NCBI GenBank assembly: GCA_900549955.1
Contig: URQH01000010.1
Coordinates: 1 to 50,494 of the forward strand
Source of the DNA: an uncultured Eubacteriales bacterium
Lineage (GTDB): Bacteria; Bacillota; Clostridia; Christensenellales; CAG-138
Reading direction: 5' to 3'
Length of the DNA: 50,494 bases
Both the position numbers and the translations under genes were made by a program. Positions 31,775 through 40,189 of this stretch are shown here, piece after piece; the first letter of the stretch is position 1, and each line of letters starts with the position of its first letter. The notes beneath the pieces are model-generated. The model saw only the letters and a program-made list of their open reading frames with translations, ran no database searches and was not told the DNA's origin.

Positions 31775-34402
31775 TTGGCAAAGAAGTATGTGTATTTGTT
31801 CAGCGAGGGCAACGCGAAGATGCGTGAGCTGCTCGGCGGAAAGGGCGCAAATCTGGCGGAGATGACTGGGCTTGGGCTTCCCGTACCGCAGGGTTTTACA
31901 ATTACGACCGAGGCCTGCACGCAATATTATGAGGACGGCAGGAAGATCAACGCGGAAATCCAGGCTGAGATCATGGAATACATCGAGAAGATGGAGACCA
32001 TCACCGGCAAGAAGTTCGGCGACCTGGAGAACCCCCTGCTGGTCTCCGTCCGTTCCGGGGCGCGCGCGTCTATGCCGGGCATGATGGACACGATCCTGAA
32101 CCTGGGCCTGAACGAAGAGGTCGTCGAGGTCATGGCGCGCAAGTCCGGCAATCCGCGCTGGGCGTGGGATTGCTATCGCCGCTTTATCCAGATGTACTCC
32201 GACGTCGTTATGGAGGTCGGCAAGAAGTATTTTGAGCAGCTGATCGACGAGATGAAGACGCAAAAGGGCGTCACGCTGGACGTGGATTTGACGGCGGACG
32301 ACCTGAAGGCGCTGGCCGCCCAGTTTAAGGCGGAGTATCGCGCCAAGATCGGCGCGGATTTCCCGACCGATCCGAAAGAGCAGCTCATGGGCGCGATTCA
32401 GGCGGTGTTCCGCTCCTGGGACAATCCGCGCGCCAACGTGTATCGCCGCGACAACGACATTCCGTATTCCTGGGGTACGGCTGTCAACGTGCAGATGATG
32501 GCGTTTGGCAACATGGGCGAGACGTCCGGCACCGGCGTGGCGTTCACGCGCGACCCTGCGACTGGCGAAAAGCGGCTGATGGGCGAGTTTTTGATGAACG
32601 CGCAGGGCGAGGACGTGGTTGCCGGCGTGCGCACGCCGATGCCCATTTCCAAGCTCCAGGAGGTCATGCCGGAGGTGTACGACCAGTTTGTGGGCATTTG
32701 CAACATCCTGGAGAAACACTACCGCGACATGCAGGACATGGAGTTTACGATCGAGGACCGGCACCTGTATATGCTCCAGACCCGCAACGGCAAGCGGACC
32801 GCCCAGGCGGCGTTGAAGATCGCCTGCGACCTGGTGGACGAGGGCATGATCTCCGAGCAGGAGGCCGTCATGATGATCGACCCGCGCAATCTCGACACGC
32901 TGCTGCATCCGCAGTTCGATGCTGCGGTGCTGAAGACGGTCAAGCCGGTTGCCCGTGCGTTGGCGGCTTCGCCGGGCGCGGCCTGCGGCAAGATCGTCTT
33001 TACGGCTGAAGATGCCAAGAGCTGGAATTTGCGCGGCGAGAAGGTCGTTTTGGTGCGGCTGGAGACCTCCCCGGAGGACATCGAAGGCATGAAGGCGGCG
33101 CAGGGCATCCTCACTGTGCGCGGCGGTATGACGTCGCATGCTGCTGTGGTGGCGCGTGGCATGGGAACGTGCTGCGTATCCGGCTGCTCTGACATCCATA
33201 TGGACGAGGAAAACAAGCAGTTCGAGCTGTTTGGCAAGACCTACCACGAGGGAGACGCCCTCTCCATCGACGGTTCGACCGGCAACATCTACGACGGCAT
33301 CATCCCGACGGTTGACGCCGTGATTGCGGGAGAATTCGGCCGCATCATGGGCTGGGCGGACAAGTATAAGACCCTGGCCGTGCGCACCAACGCGGACACG
33401 CCGCGCGATGCGCGCAAGGCATTTGAGCTGGGGGCCGAGGGCATCGGCCTGTGCCGCACGGAGCACATGTTCTTTGAGGCCGACCGCATTGCCGCTTTCC
33501 GAGAGATGATCTGCGCCGATACGCTGGAGCAGCGCGAGGCGGCGCTGGACAAGATCCTGCCCATGCAGCAGCGGGACTTTGAAGCGCTGTATGAGGCGAT
33601 GGAGGGCCGCCCGATCACCATCCGGTTCCTGGATCCGCCGCTGCACGAGTTTGTGCCGACCGAAGAGGCCGACATCGAGCAGCTTGCCAACGCGCAGCAC
33701 AAGACCACGCAGGAGATCCGCAACATCATCAACAGCCTGCACGAGTTCAACCCCATGATGGGACATCGCGGCTGCCGCCTGGCGGTTACGTATCCGGAGA
33801 TCGCCCGCATGCAGACCCGCGCCGTGATCCGCGCCGCAATCAATGTCAAAAAGGCGCATCCGGACTGGACGATCGTACCAGAGATCATGATCCCGCTCAT
33901 CGGCGAGGTAAAGGAGCTGAAGTTCGTAAAGAACATCGTCGCGGAGACGGCTGACGCCGAGATCCAGGCGTCCGGCGTCGAGCTCCAATACGAAGTGGGC
34001 ACCATGATCGAGATCCCGCGCGCCGCGCTCACGGCGGACGAAATTGCCAAGGAAGCGGAGTTCTTCTGCTTTGGTACGAATGATCTCACACAGATGACGT
34101 TCGGCTTCAGCCGTGACGACGCCGGCAAGTTCCTCGAGGCATATTACAACGCCAAGATCTTTGAGAACGACCCGTTTGCGCGGCTGGATCGCAACGGCGT
34201 GGGCCGCCTGATGGAGATGTCCGTCAAACTGGGCAGGTCTGTTCGCCCCGACATGCACATGGGCATTTGTGGCGAGCATGGCGGCGATCCCACTTCGATC
34301 GAGTTCTGCCATAAGATCGGCCTGGACTACGTGTCCTGCTCGCCGTTCCGCGTGCCGATCGCCCGCCTGGCTGCGGCGCAGGCGCGCATTCGGCTCGGCT
34401 GA
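31775..34402 (+). CDS. ppdK: Pyruvate, phosphate dikinase
   Basis: PPDK interconverts pyruvate, ATP and phosphate with phosphoenolpyruvate, AMP and pyrophosphate. In anaerobes it often runs in the glycolytic direction. The TTG at 31775 follows AAGGAGGA by 7 bases and gives 875 residues, the classic length. The N-terminal ATP-grasp domain has GGKGANLAEM at 21-30. The phospho-carrier histidine is H455 (GGMTSHAAVVARGMG), and the C-terminal PEP/pyruvate barrel has the catalytic cysteine near 832 (GICGEHGGD). It has its own promoter and terminator. The bifunctional PPDK regulator gene is not in this window. Confidence 0.97.
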   Translation: MAKKYVYLFSEGNAKMRELLGGKGANLAEMTGLGLPVPQGFTITTEACTQYYEDGRKINAEIQAEIMEYIEKMETITGKKFGDLENPLLVSVRSGARASMPGMMDTILNLGLNEEVVEVMARKSGNPRWAWDCYRRFIQMYSDVVMEVGKKYFEQLIDEMKTQKGVTLDVDLTADDLKALAAQFKAEYRAKIGADFPTDPKEQLMGAIQAVFRSWDNPRANVYRRDNDIPYSWGTAVNVQMMAFGNMGETSGTGVAFTRDPATGEKRLMGEFLMNAQGEDVVAGVRTPMPISKLQEVMPEVYDQFVGICNILEKHYRDMQDMEFTIEDRHLYMLQTRNGKRTAQAALKIACDLVDEGMISEQEAVMMIDPRNLDTLLHPQFDAAVLKTVKPVARALAASPGAACGKIVFTAEDAKSWNLRGEKVVLVRLETSPEDIEGMKAAQGILTVRGGMTSHAAVVARGMGTCCVSGCSDIHMDEENKQFELFGKTYHEGDALSIDGSTGNIYDGIIPTVDAVIAGEFGRIMGWADKYKTLAVRTNADTPRDARKAFELGAEGIGLCRTEHMFFEADRIAAFREMICADTLEQREAALDKILPMQQRDFEALYEAMEGRPITIRFLDPPLHEFVPTEEADIEQLANAQHKTTQEIRNIINSLHEFNPMMGHRGCRLAVTYPEIARMQTRAVIRAAINVKKAHPDWTIVPEIMIPLIGEVKELKFVKNIVAETADAEIQASGVELQYEVGTMIEIPRAALTADEIAKEAEFFCFGTNDLTQMTFGFSRDDAGKFLEAYYNAKIFENDPFARLDRNGVGRLMEMSVKLGRSVRPDMHMGICGEHGGDPTSIEFCHKIGLDYVSCSPFRVPIARLAAAQARIRLG

Positions 34403-34445
34403 GCGAAGCGGCGCCCCGAAACGCCGGGTTGACAACCAAGTGCGC

Positions 34446-34483
34446 AATGCCCCGTTGCCTGCGACGACAGGCACGGGGCATTT
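34446..34483 (+). terminator. Terminator after ppdK
   Basis: AATGCCCCG plus TGCCTG pair with CAGGCA plus CGGGGCATT around a six-base loop, with one bulged T. A short T run follows. It lies 45 bases after the ppdK stop. Confidence 0.65.
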
Positions 34484-34519
34484 GCATACTTGCCGGACTC
34501 CTGGCAGATACTGTATCTG

Positions 34520-36139
34520 ATGAAGTGCAGAAGAAGAGACGCATTGCGCCGGCTGTTTCGCTTTGACGAGCCGCCGGCCGAATATGAGCTTTTGGAGGCG
34601 GAATCGGGCGAGCCGTCCTTTTTTGGCGGATGGCGCATGCAGGATCCCGCAGAGCCGGGCGGCCAGGCCAGAGAACACGCAACCCTGTTTGTCAGCAACA
34701 GTCTGGACGACAATCTGGAACATTTACAGCAGGAGTATCGCAGCGACATCAACAAGGACATCATCATGCGCCGGTTTTCCATGGGGGGGCAGGTGCGCGC
34801 AGCGGTTGTGTTTTTTGACGGAATGGCCAACGCGAATCAGATCAACGACTTTATTTTGAAGCCGGCCATGCGCCCGGATGCCATGCGCGGCGCTACGCAG
34901 CCGCCAGCCCGGCACGCCGTGGAGCACGTGATCGCCATGCAGGACGCCACGGTGATCCAGGACTGGGACGAGGTCAAGACGGCAATTGGCGACGGACGGT
35001 GCGTCGTGTTTTTCGATGGCGACGACCATGTAGTGGTCATGGACACGCGCGGCTTTCCGGGCCGGAACGTGACCGAGCCGAAGAATGAAACGGTCATCCT
35101 GGGCCCGCACGAGGCTTTTACGGAGAACATTCGCGTCAACATCAGCCTGTTGCGCAAGATTATCAAGACGGATGATTTTGTGTGTGAATTCCGGCCTTCC
35201 GGCGGGAGGAATAACGTGCGCATCGCCATTGCCTATCGGGAAGGGACGGCCAATCCCGGCCTCGTCAACGAGGTCAAGCGACGGCTGGCCACGGTGGATA
35301 CGCTTAAGGTGCTGTCCATTGCGACGCTCGAGCAGCTGACGGAGGTACATCCGTATTCCCCGCTGCCGCAATCGCTGATTACCGAGCGGCCGGACCGCGC
35401 TGCGTCCGCGATTATGGAGGGGCACGTCGTGCTGCTGTGCGAAGGCAGCCCGCAGGCGCGGGTGGTGCCCATTACGCTGTTTACACTGATGACTTCAGCA
35501 GAGGATGCCTATCTTCGCCCGCTGTCGGTGAGCATCGTACGCATTGTCCGCTATCTCGGCGTATTTTTGACGACCATACTGCCGGCTTACTTTGTGGCGC
35601 TCGTGCTGCACCATCAGGGCATGCTCAGCGGGGAGATCCTGACGACCATAGCGTCCTCACGGAACATGGTCTTTTTACCGCTTGCCCTGGAGATGATATT
35701 CTTGCAGCTGGTGTTTCAGCTGGTACGCGAAGCGAGCGTCGGCGCGCCGGGGCCGATGGGCCAGAGCGTGGGCATTATCGGCGGATTGATCCTGGGCCAG
35801 GCGGCCGTGGCAGCCAACCTGGTCAGCACGGTGGCGCTGATCATTGTCGCGCTGTCCGGGCTTGGCAATTTTACCATTCCAGACTATCGCACGCAGATTG
35901 CCGTGGCATATTTCCGCATCCTGCTCGTGGTCACCGCCTGGATGGGCGGCCTGTTGGGCGTGACGCTGACGCTGCTGCTCTCCGTCGCCTGGATGGCTTC
36001 GCTCAAGTCATATGGCGTGCCGTTCCTAGCGCCGGTGGCGCCAAAGACGTATGCGAAAGAACCGCAGATCCTGCGCAAAAAGTTGAAAAACCAGAAGGAA
36101 CCGAGCGATTTTACAAATACCGGGAGGCAAAAGGCATGA
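34520..36139 (+). CDS. Spore germination protein, GerA family (A subunit)
   Basis: This is the A subunit of a germinant receptor in the spore inner membrane. The product has 539 residues from the ATG at 34520. No start has a good ribosome site; TTG codons at 34490 and 34544 are alternatives. The N-terminal soluble domain (about 1-290) contains LFVSNSLDDNLEHLQQEY. The C-terminal membrane domain has about five helices and the motif GMLSGEILTTIASSR, then VREASVGAPGPMGQSVGIIGGLILGQAAV, the hallmark of GerAA/GerKA. It is followed by B and C subunits with ATGA overlaps. Sigma-G would be expected to drive it; I see only a partial sigma-G-like match upstream (GCATA, then GATACTG). Confidence 0.93.
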   Translation: MKCRRRDALRRLFRFDEPPAEYELLEAESGEPSFFGGWRMQDPAEPGGQAREHATLFVSNSLDDNLEHLQQEYRSDINKDIIMRRFSMGGQVRAAVVFFDGMANANQINDFILKPAMRPDAMRGATQPPARHAVEHVIAMQDATVIQDWDEVKTAIGDGRCVVFFDGDDHVVVMDTRGFPGRNVTEPKNETVILGPHEAFTENIRVNISLLRKIIKTDDFVCEFRPSGGRNNVRIAIAYREGTANPGLVNEVKRRLATVDTLKVLSIATLEQLTEVHPYSPLPQSLITERPDRAASAIMEGHVVLLCEGSPQARVVPITLFTLMTSAEDAYLRPLSVSIVRIVRYLGVFLTTILPAYFVALVLHHQGMLSGEILTTIASSRNMVFLPLALEMIFLQLVFQLVREASVGAPGPMGQSVGIIGGLILGQAAVAANLVSTVALIIVALSGLGNFTIPDYRTQIAVAYFRILLVVTAWMGGLLGVTLTLLLSVAWMASLKSYGVPFLAPVAPKTYAKEPQILRKKLKNQKEPSDFTNTGRQKA

Positions 36140-37233
36140 ATCTGCAGGAGGGCAGGATTGGCCGGCAGGAGGCGACGTGCCTGGGCTGGATGGCCGTGGT
36201 GGTGAGCGGGTTGTTCTTTCCCAACGCTGCCTCGTTGTATACGCACGGCAACGCAAACTATCTGGTGACCGCTGTGACGGTGCTGCTGCTGTATGCGGTG
36301 TTCTTCCTTGTGACGGGCGCAATGGAGCGGCGCGGTGCGGCGCACTTTGGTATGCTGCTGCAAGATGGCCTGGGGAAGGCGGGCGGGATTGTGGCGGGCC
36401 TTATTTTGGTGCTAGTATTGGTCGTGTCAGCGGCCGTTCCGCTGATCCAGTTTCAGGTGGCGCTGCTGGAATATGTGTTTCCAAATGCCGAATTGCCCAA
36501 TTTGAGCCTGTTTTTCCTGCCGGCAATCCTCGCGCTCGCCTGCGCCGGGCTGGAGACGCTTGGCCGCACGGCGCGGGTCTGTTTTTGGCCCGTCGCGATC
36601 GCGTTTTTGCTGCCGCTGCTTCTACCGATCACTTCCTATGAAACCTACCATCTGTTTCCGCTGCCGTTCGAAGCGCCTGCTGCCATTTTGCAACAGGGCG
36701 TGACAGGCCTGTCCCGCGGGTTGCCGGCTGTCGTTGCGATGCTCGTATGCGCAAGGGGGCTGCATGGCGTGCGAAATGTTTCTCGCTGCGGAACCATTGC
36801 CATTTTGGCCGGCGGGGCGCTCGTGTTCGTGTCCCAGCTTTGTATCGGCATGATCTATTCCTATAAGGAACTGCAGGTTACGCTCCTTCCCATGTACCGC
36901 ATGGTGCTCACGTCAAATTCGGGCATTTATCTGCGGCTGGACAAATTGCTGCTGTTCCTCTGGGTTTTGAGCGGCGTGCTGACTTCCGGGTTTTATCTGT
37001 ATGCCGCGGCATTGCTGTATTGCCAGGTGACCGGACTTAGGGACGTGCGGCCGGCCGCGCTGTCGCTTGGCTGTTGCGCCGGCACGCTCGTGTTGCTAGC
37101 CGGCATTGGCGCGGCGGATTGGATGCGGCCATTTGCATCGGCGGTCATGGATCAGCTGTATCTGGCGACGTTGCTGCCGCCGGTTCTCGCGGCGTTTGTC
37201 GCCAGCTGTAGAAAGGAAAGGTTGGCCCGATGA
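36136..37233 (+). CDS. Spore germination permease, GerB family (B subunit)
   Basis: The B subunit binds the germinant and belongs to the APC-like transporters. I took the ATG at 36136, which follows GGGAGG and overlaps the A-subunit stop. The 365-residue product has ten hydrophobic segments. Landmarks are RIGRQEATCLGWMAVVVSG at the N-terminus, the LLPITSYETYHLFPL segment, and QVTLLPMYRMVLTSNSGIYLRLDKLLLFLWVLSG. Its stop overlaps the C-subunit start. The ligand cannot be told from sequence. Confidence 0.93.
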   Translation: MNLQEGRIGRQEATCLGWMAVVVSGLFFPNAASLYTHGNANYLVTAVTVLLLYAVFFLVTGAMERRGAAHFGMLLQDGLGKAGGIVAGLILVLVLVVSAAVPLIQFQVALLEYVFPNAELPNLSLFFLPAILALACAGLETLGRTARVCFWPVAIAFLLPLLLPITSYETYHLFPLPFEAPAAILQQGVTGLSRGLPAVVAMLVCARGLHGVRNVSRCGTIAILAGGALVFVSQLCIGMIYSYKELQVTLLPMYRMVLTSNSGIYLRLDKLLLFLWVLSGVLTSGFYLYAAALLYCQVTGLRDVRPAALSLGCCAGTLVLLAGIGAADWMRPFASAVMDQLYLATLLPPVLAAFVASCRKERLAR

Positions 37234-38429
37234 AAAGAGTATTGATATGGCTGTTGCTGCTGGGAGTGGCGCTGGGGCAGGCGGGGTGCCTGCGGTCGCA
37301 GTCCGTAGACGAGAGCGGCTATGTCCTTGCGATCGGCTTCGACGAGGGGGATCTGTTTGACTACCGGATTTCCTTTGCCGTCCAGAAAATCGGTATGGAG
37401 TCCAACGAGCCAAAGACCGAGGGCTTCAGCCTGCATACGGCGGAGGCGGAGACGTTGTATGAGGCGATTGAAACGCTGACCGGCAGCCTGCCGCACCAGC
37501 TGAGCTTTGCACGCACTACGATGATCATTCTGGATCTTGCGCTGATACAGGAACGGGGACGGCTGGCGGATTTGCTCAATACCGCCATGGAGCGGCTGCT
37601 CATACGATACAACGCCAGCGTATTTGTGGCGCTCGACGGCGCAAACGCGGTGCTGGAAGGCCTTGTCAACAGCGATTTGAAGCTGAGCCTTGACAAGCTG
37701 CAGAGCCATTTTCTGGACTATGCCAAGCGGACGGGGTTTCTCCCGCTGTGCAACCTCAAGCAGCTTTATGAGACCGCGGTCGTCCAGCCGGGCGATTCGG
37801 TCATTCCGTTGATTGGCACCTCAAAAGGGTATTTGCAGATTGGCGTAGCTGACAGCGTCGGCAGGCGTGATCTCGCGATACTGGGCGGGCACATGCCGAT
37901 TGAGACAGAACTGCAGACGGGCGTGGGCGGTGCGGCGCTGCTGCAAGAAGGGCAGTTGGCCGGCGTATTGGACGGCCAAAACACCCAGTTGCTGCTGCTG
38001 GCCACGGGCCAGTTTCAAAATGGCGGCATGCGCTTTACCGACGATTCGACCGGACGAGAGTATTATTTTCGCGTGACGCCTGCCGGACCGCCCGATGTAA
38101 AGCTCACGCTGAACGAAACGCCGCAGGCGCAGGTTCGCTTGCAGCTCGGCATGAGTATGGTGCATCCCTATCGGTTGGAGGGCGAAACGGTGGAGACGCT
38201 GGAAAGCAAGGCCCAGGACTGGCTGCAGACAGGGCTTCAGCGCCTGTTTGACACCTGTCAACGGCTGGGGACGGATGCCTTCGGCTTTGAGAAACAGGCG
38301 GTGCGACAGTTTACGAGTGTGGCCGCATGGGAGAGTTACGACTGGCGCGCGGCGTATCAGCGGCTGCAGGCGTCGTTTACGGTCAGCGTTTCTCTGGATA
38401 CCGATGAGAAGAACGCGTTCTTACGCTGA
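37230..38429 (+). CDS. Spore germination lipoprotein, Ger(x)C family (C subunit)
   Basis: The C subunit is a lipoprotein on the outer face of the spore inner membrane and is required for receptor function. The 399-residue product has a signal with lipobox GQAGC at about residues 16-20, then the family start LRSQSVDESGYVLAIGFDEG. A middle domain contains ETLTGSLPHQLSFARTTMIILD and a C-terminal domain ends EKNAFLR. GGAAAGG precedes the ATG, which overlaps the B-subunit stop. Confidence 0.94.
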   Translation: MKRVLIWLLLLGVALGQAGCLRSQSVDESGYVLAIGFDEGDLFDYRISFAVQKIGMESNEPKTEGFSLHTAEAETLYEAIETLTGSLPHQLSFARTTMIILDLALIQERGRLADLLNTAMERLLIRYNASVFVALDGANAVLEGLVNSDLKLSLDKLQSHFLDYAKRTGFLPLCNLKQLYETAVVQPGDSVIPLIGTSKGYLQIGVADSVGRRDLAILGGHMPIETELQTGVGGAALLQEGQLAGVLDGQNTQLLLLATGQFQNGGMRFTDDSTGREYYFRVTPAGPPDVKLTLNETPQAQVRLQLGMSMVHPYRLEGETVETLESKAQDWLQTGLQRLFDTCQRLGTDAFGFEKQAVRQFTSVAAWESYDWRAAYQRLQASFTVSVSLDTDEKNAFLR

Positions 38430-38441
38430 CAGGGGCTGCCG

Positions 38442-38600
38442 ATGGTCGGATATTATGTGATTCTTGGGTTGGTTTCGATTTATACTGGCGCCTATGTGGT
38501 GCATACTTTGCGGCGGCGCGCGTGGGGCGGTGCCTTCTGGAGCGGGCTTTTGGCGCTGTTGACGCTCCTGTGCCTCGTCAGCTTCTTTTTTCTGTTCTGA
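38442..38600 (+). CDS. Two-helix small membrane protein of the germinant-receptor operon, 52 residues (GerD-subunit-like)
   Basis: An ATG at 38442 follows AGGGG (38431-38435), 12 bases after the C-subunit stop. The product has two hydrophobic helices (YYVILGLVSIYTGAYVV, then a longer C-terminal one ending in SFFFLF) joined by a basic loop (HTLRRRAWGG). Several Bacillus ger operons carry a fourth gene for a small two-helix D subunit that tunes receptor activity. Position, size and layout fit, although this one is shorter and I cannot show sequence homology. Confidence 0.65.
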   Translation: MVGYYVILGLVSIYTGAYVVHTLRRRAWGGAFWSGLLALLTLLCLVSFFFLF

Positions 38601-38659
38601 ACCTGGTAAACCTGCGCAGATGAAAAAATAAAATGATTGTGGCGTATGCCGCCCCAAAA

Positions 38660-38668
38660 TGATACAAT
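38660..38668 (+). promoter_or_regulatory. Extended -10 promoter before the DUF5685 gene
   Basis: TGATACAAT is an extended -10 (TG, one base, TACAAT), 28 bases before the ATG. The -35 region shows no clear hexamer at the right distance. Confidence 0.5.
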
Positions 38669-38695
38669 ACAGACAGTTTTTTGGGAGCAAGCGGC

Positions 38696-39535
38696 ATGTT
38701 TGGATTGGTGCGGCCCCTGGAGTGTGAGCTCAAGGTGCGCGAACAGACCGTGTATCGGGCATATTATTGCGGCGTCTGCCGGGCCATTGGCCAGCGGTGT
38801 GGTCAGTGTGCTCGCCTGACGTTGCAATATGACTGTGCCTTTCTCGCGTTGTATCTCTCTGCGTTTTCCGAGACGCTGCCGCCGCTTCAGCCTGCAGTCT
38901 GTGCGCTGCATCCGTTGCGCGGGAAGCGGCCTTCGGCGCCGGAGCACCCGGCTGTTGCCTTTGCGGCTGACGTCAACGTGCTTTTGGGTTATCACAAGTT
39001 GCAGGATGATTGGCGGGACGAGCGCCGGGCCGGCGCGCTCTGGAAGGCGGCGGCACTGCGCCGCGCCGTGGCGCGCGCCTCTGCCGCCCAGCCCGCTGTG
39101 GCGCGGGAGCTTACAGCGGGGCTTGACCGGCTGTCTTGTGTGGAACGTGAGCGCCCGGCCTGCACCGATGAACCGGCAGATGCCTTTGGCAGCCTCCTGC
39201 GCGCGGTCGTGCTGCAATATGAAGGCCTGCCGGAGCGGGCGGCCGCGCCCACGAGCTGGCTGTTCTATAATCTAGGCCGCTGGATTTACCTGGCGGACGC
39301 CTGGCTGGATCGCGCGGGCGATGCCGCCGCCGGGCGGTATAATCCGTTTGTGGAAACCCGCATGGCGGCGGAGGATGCGGCGTTTTTGCTCCAGTACTCC
39401 CTGGCCGAAGCCTGCAAGGCGTTTGATTTGCTGGAGCTCGGGCACCACGCGGCGCTGATCGATCACATTTTGCGCCTTGGCTGCGGCGGCCGCACGCATG
39501 CCCTGTTGAAAGGAGAAGCGCATGAACCCCTATAA
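38696..39535 (+). CDS. DUF5685 family protein
   Basis: The ATG at 38696 follows GGGAG by 9 bases. The 279-residue product starts MFGLVRPLECELKVRE and has YYCGVCRAIG and a later CxxC-like GQC, a pattern I know from DUF5685 proteins of Clostridia. Further landmarks are LGYHKLQDDWRDE and FYNLGRWIYLADAWLD, aspartate-rich helices recalling the metal sites of prenyl synthases; that resemblance is only visual. It overlaps the J-domain gene by 14 bases, so the two proteins are probably made together. The function is unknown. Confidence 0.8.
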   Translation: MFGLVRPLECELKVREQTVYRAYYCGVCRAIGQRCGQCARLTLQYDCAFLALYLSAFSETLPPLQPAVCALHPLRGKRPSAPEHPAVAFAADVNVLLGYHKLQDDWRDERRAGALWKAAALRRAVARASAAQPAVARELTAGLDRLSCVERERPACTDEPADAFGSLLRAVVLQYEGLPERAAAPTSWLFYNLGRWIYLADAWLDRAGDAAAGRYNPFVETRMAAEDAAFLLQYSLAEACKAFDLLELGHHAALIDHILRLGCGGRTHALLKGEAHEPL

Positions 39536-40118
39536 AGTGCTCGGCGTGAGCGAGACGGCGACCCAGGAGGAGATCCGGGCGGCGTATCTCAATCTCGTCA
39601 AAAAATATCATCCAGACCGGTATGCCGACGGGCCGCTCAAAGAGATGGCGGGGGAGAAGCTCAAGGAAATCAACCGGGCGTATGAACTGATAGGCAAACG
39701 GCAGGGTGAAAAACAGAGTACGACAGCTTCTTATGGAACGGAGCGGTCGGCAGGCTCTACGGCGTATGCCGGCCCGAATGCGGCAGCCTTTGCGCGCGTG
39801 CGTTCGCTGATCAGCCATAACAGCCTGGGCGCGGCGGCGGCCATCCTGGACAGCATCCGTTTCCACAATGCCGAATGGTACTATCTCTATGGCATCATCT
39901 ATCTGCGCCAGGGCTGGTATGAGAAGGCGCGTGAATGTATCCAAAAGGCGTATGAGGAAGAACCGCAAAACGCCGAGTATCGCAACGCCTATACCGCGCT
40001 GCACCGCACGAGCGCCGCATATGCAAACGAAAGCAGCGAAGCGGGCGGCGCGTTTTGCGACGATTGCTCCACGCTGTTCTGCTGCAACTGCTGCGGCCGC
40101 GCGTTTTGTTGCTGCTGA
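39522..40118 (+). CDS. J-domain protein with TPR-like and cysteine-rich C-terminal regions
   Basis: The ATG at 39522 follows AAAGGAG. The 198-residue product begins with a J domain (about 1-60) with the essential HPD at 30-32, so it can stimulate an Hsp70 (DnaK). A helical region (about 85-155) resembles tetratricopeptide repeats (WYYLYGIIYLRQGWYEKARECIQKAYEEEP). The last 21 residues contain eight cysteines in CxxC and CC groups (FCDDC, CCNCC, FCCC), which may bind metal. It lacks the G/F and client-binding domains of DnaJ. The partner is probably the DUF5685 protein encoded by the overlapping gene. Confidence 0.88.
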   Translation: MNPYKVLGVSETATQEEIRAAYLNLVKKYHPDRYADGPLKEMAGEKLKEINRAYELIGKRQGEKQSTTASYGTERSAGSTAYAGPNAAAFARVRSLISHNSLGAAAAILDSIRFHNAEWYYLYGIIYLRQGWYEKARECIQKAYEEEPQNAEYRNAYTALHRTSAAYANESSEAGGAFCDDCSTLFCCNCCGRAFCCC

Positions 40119-40189
40119 ACGGCAGGGCGCTTGACACGCTGCCAGCGCTGACGGGTATCTTTTGATACGAAACGGTCAAAATATCCCCC

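Noticed and set aside
31649..34723. A 1024-codon open frame antisense to ppdK
   Set aside because: It has no recognisable domain and is a mirror of the biased codon use of ppdK in a GC-rich genome.
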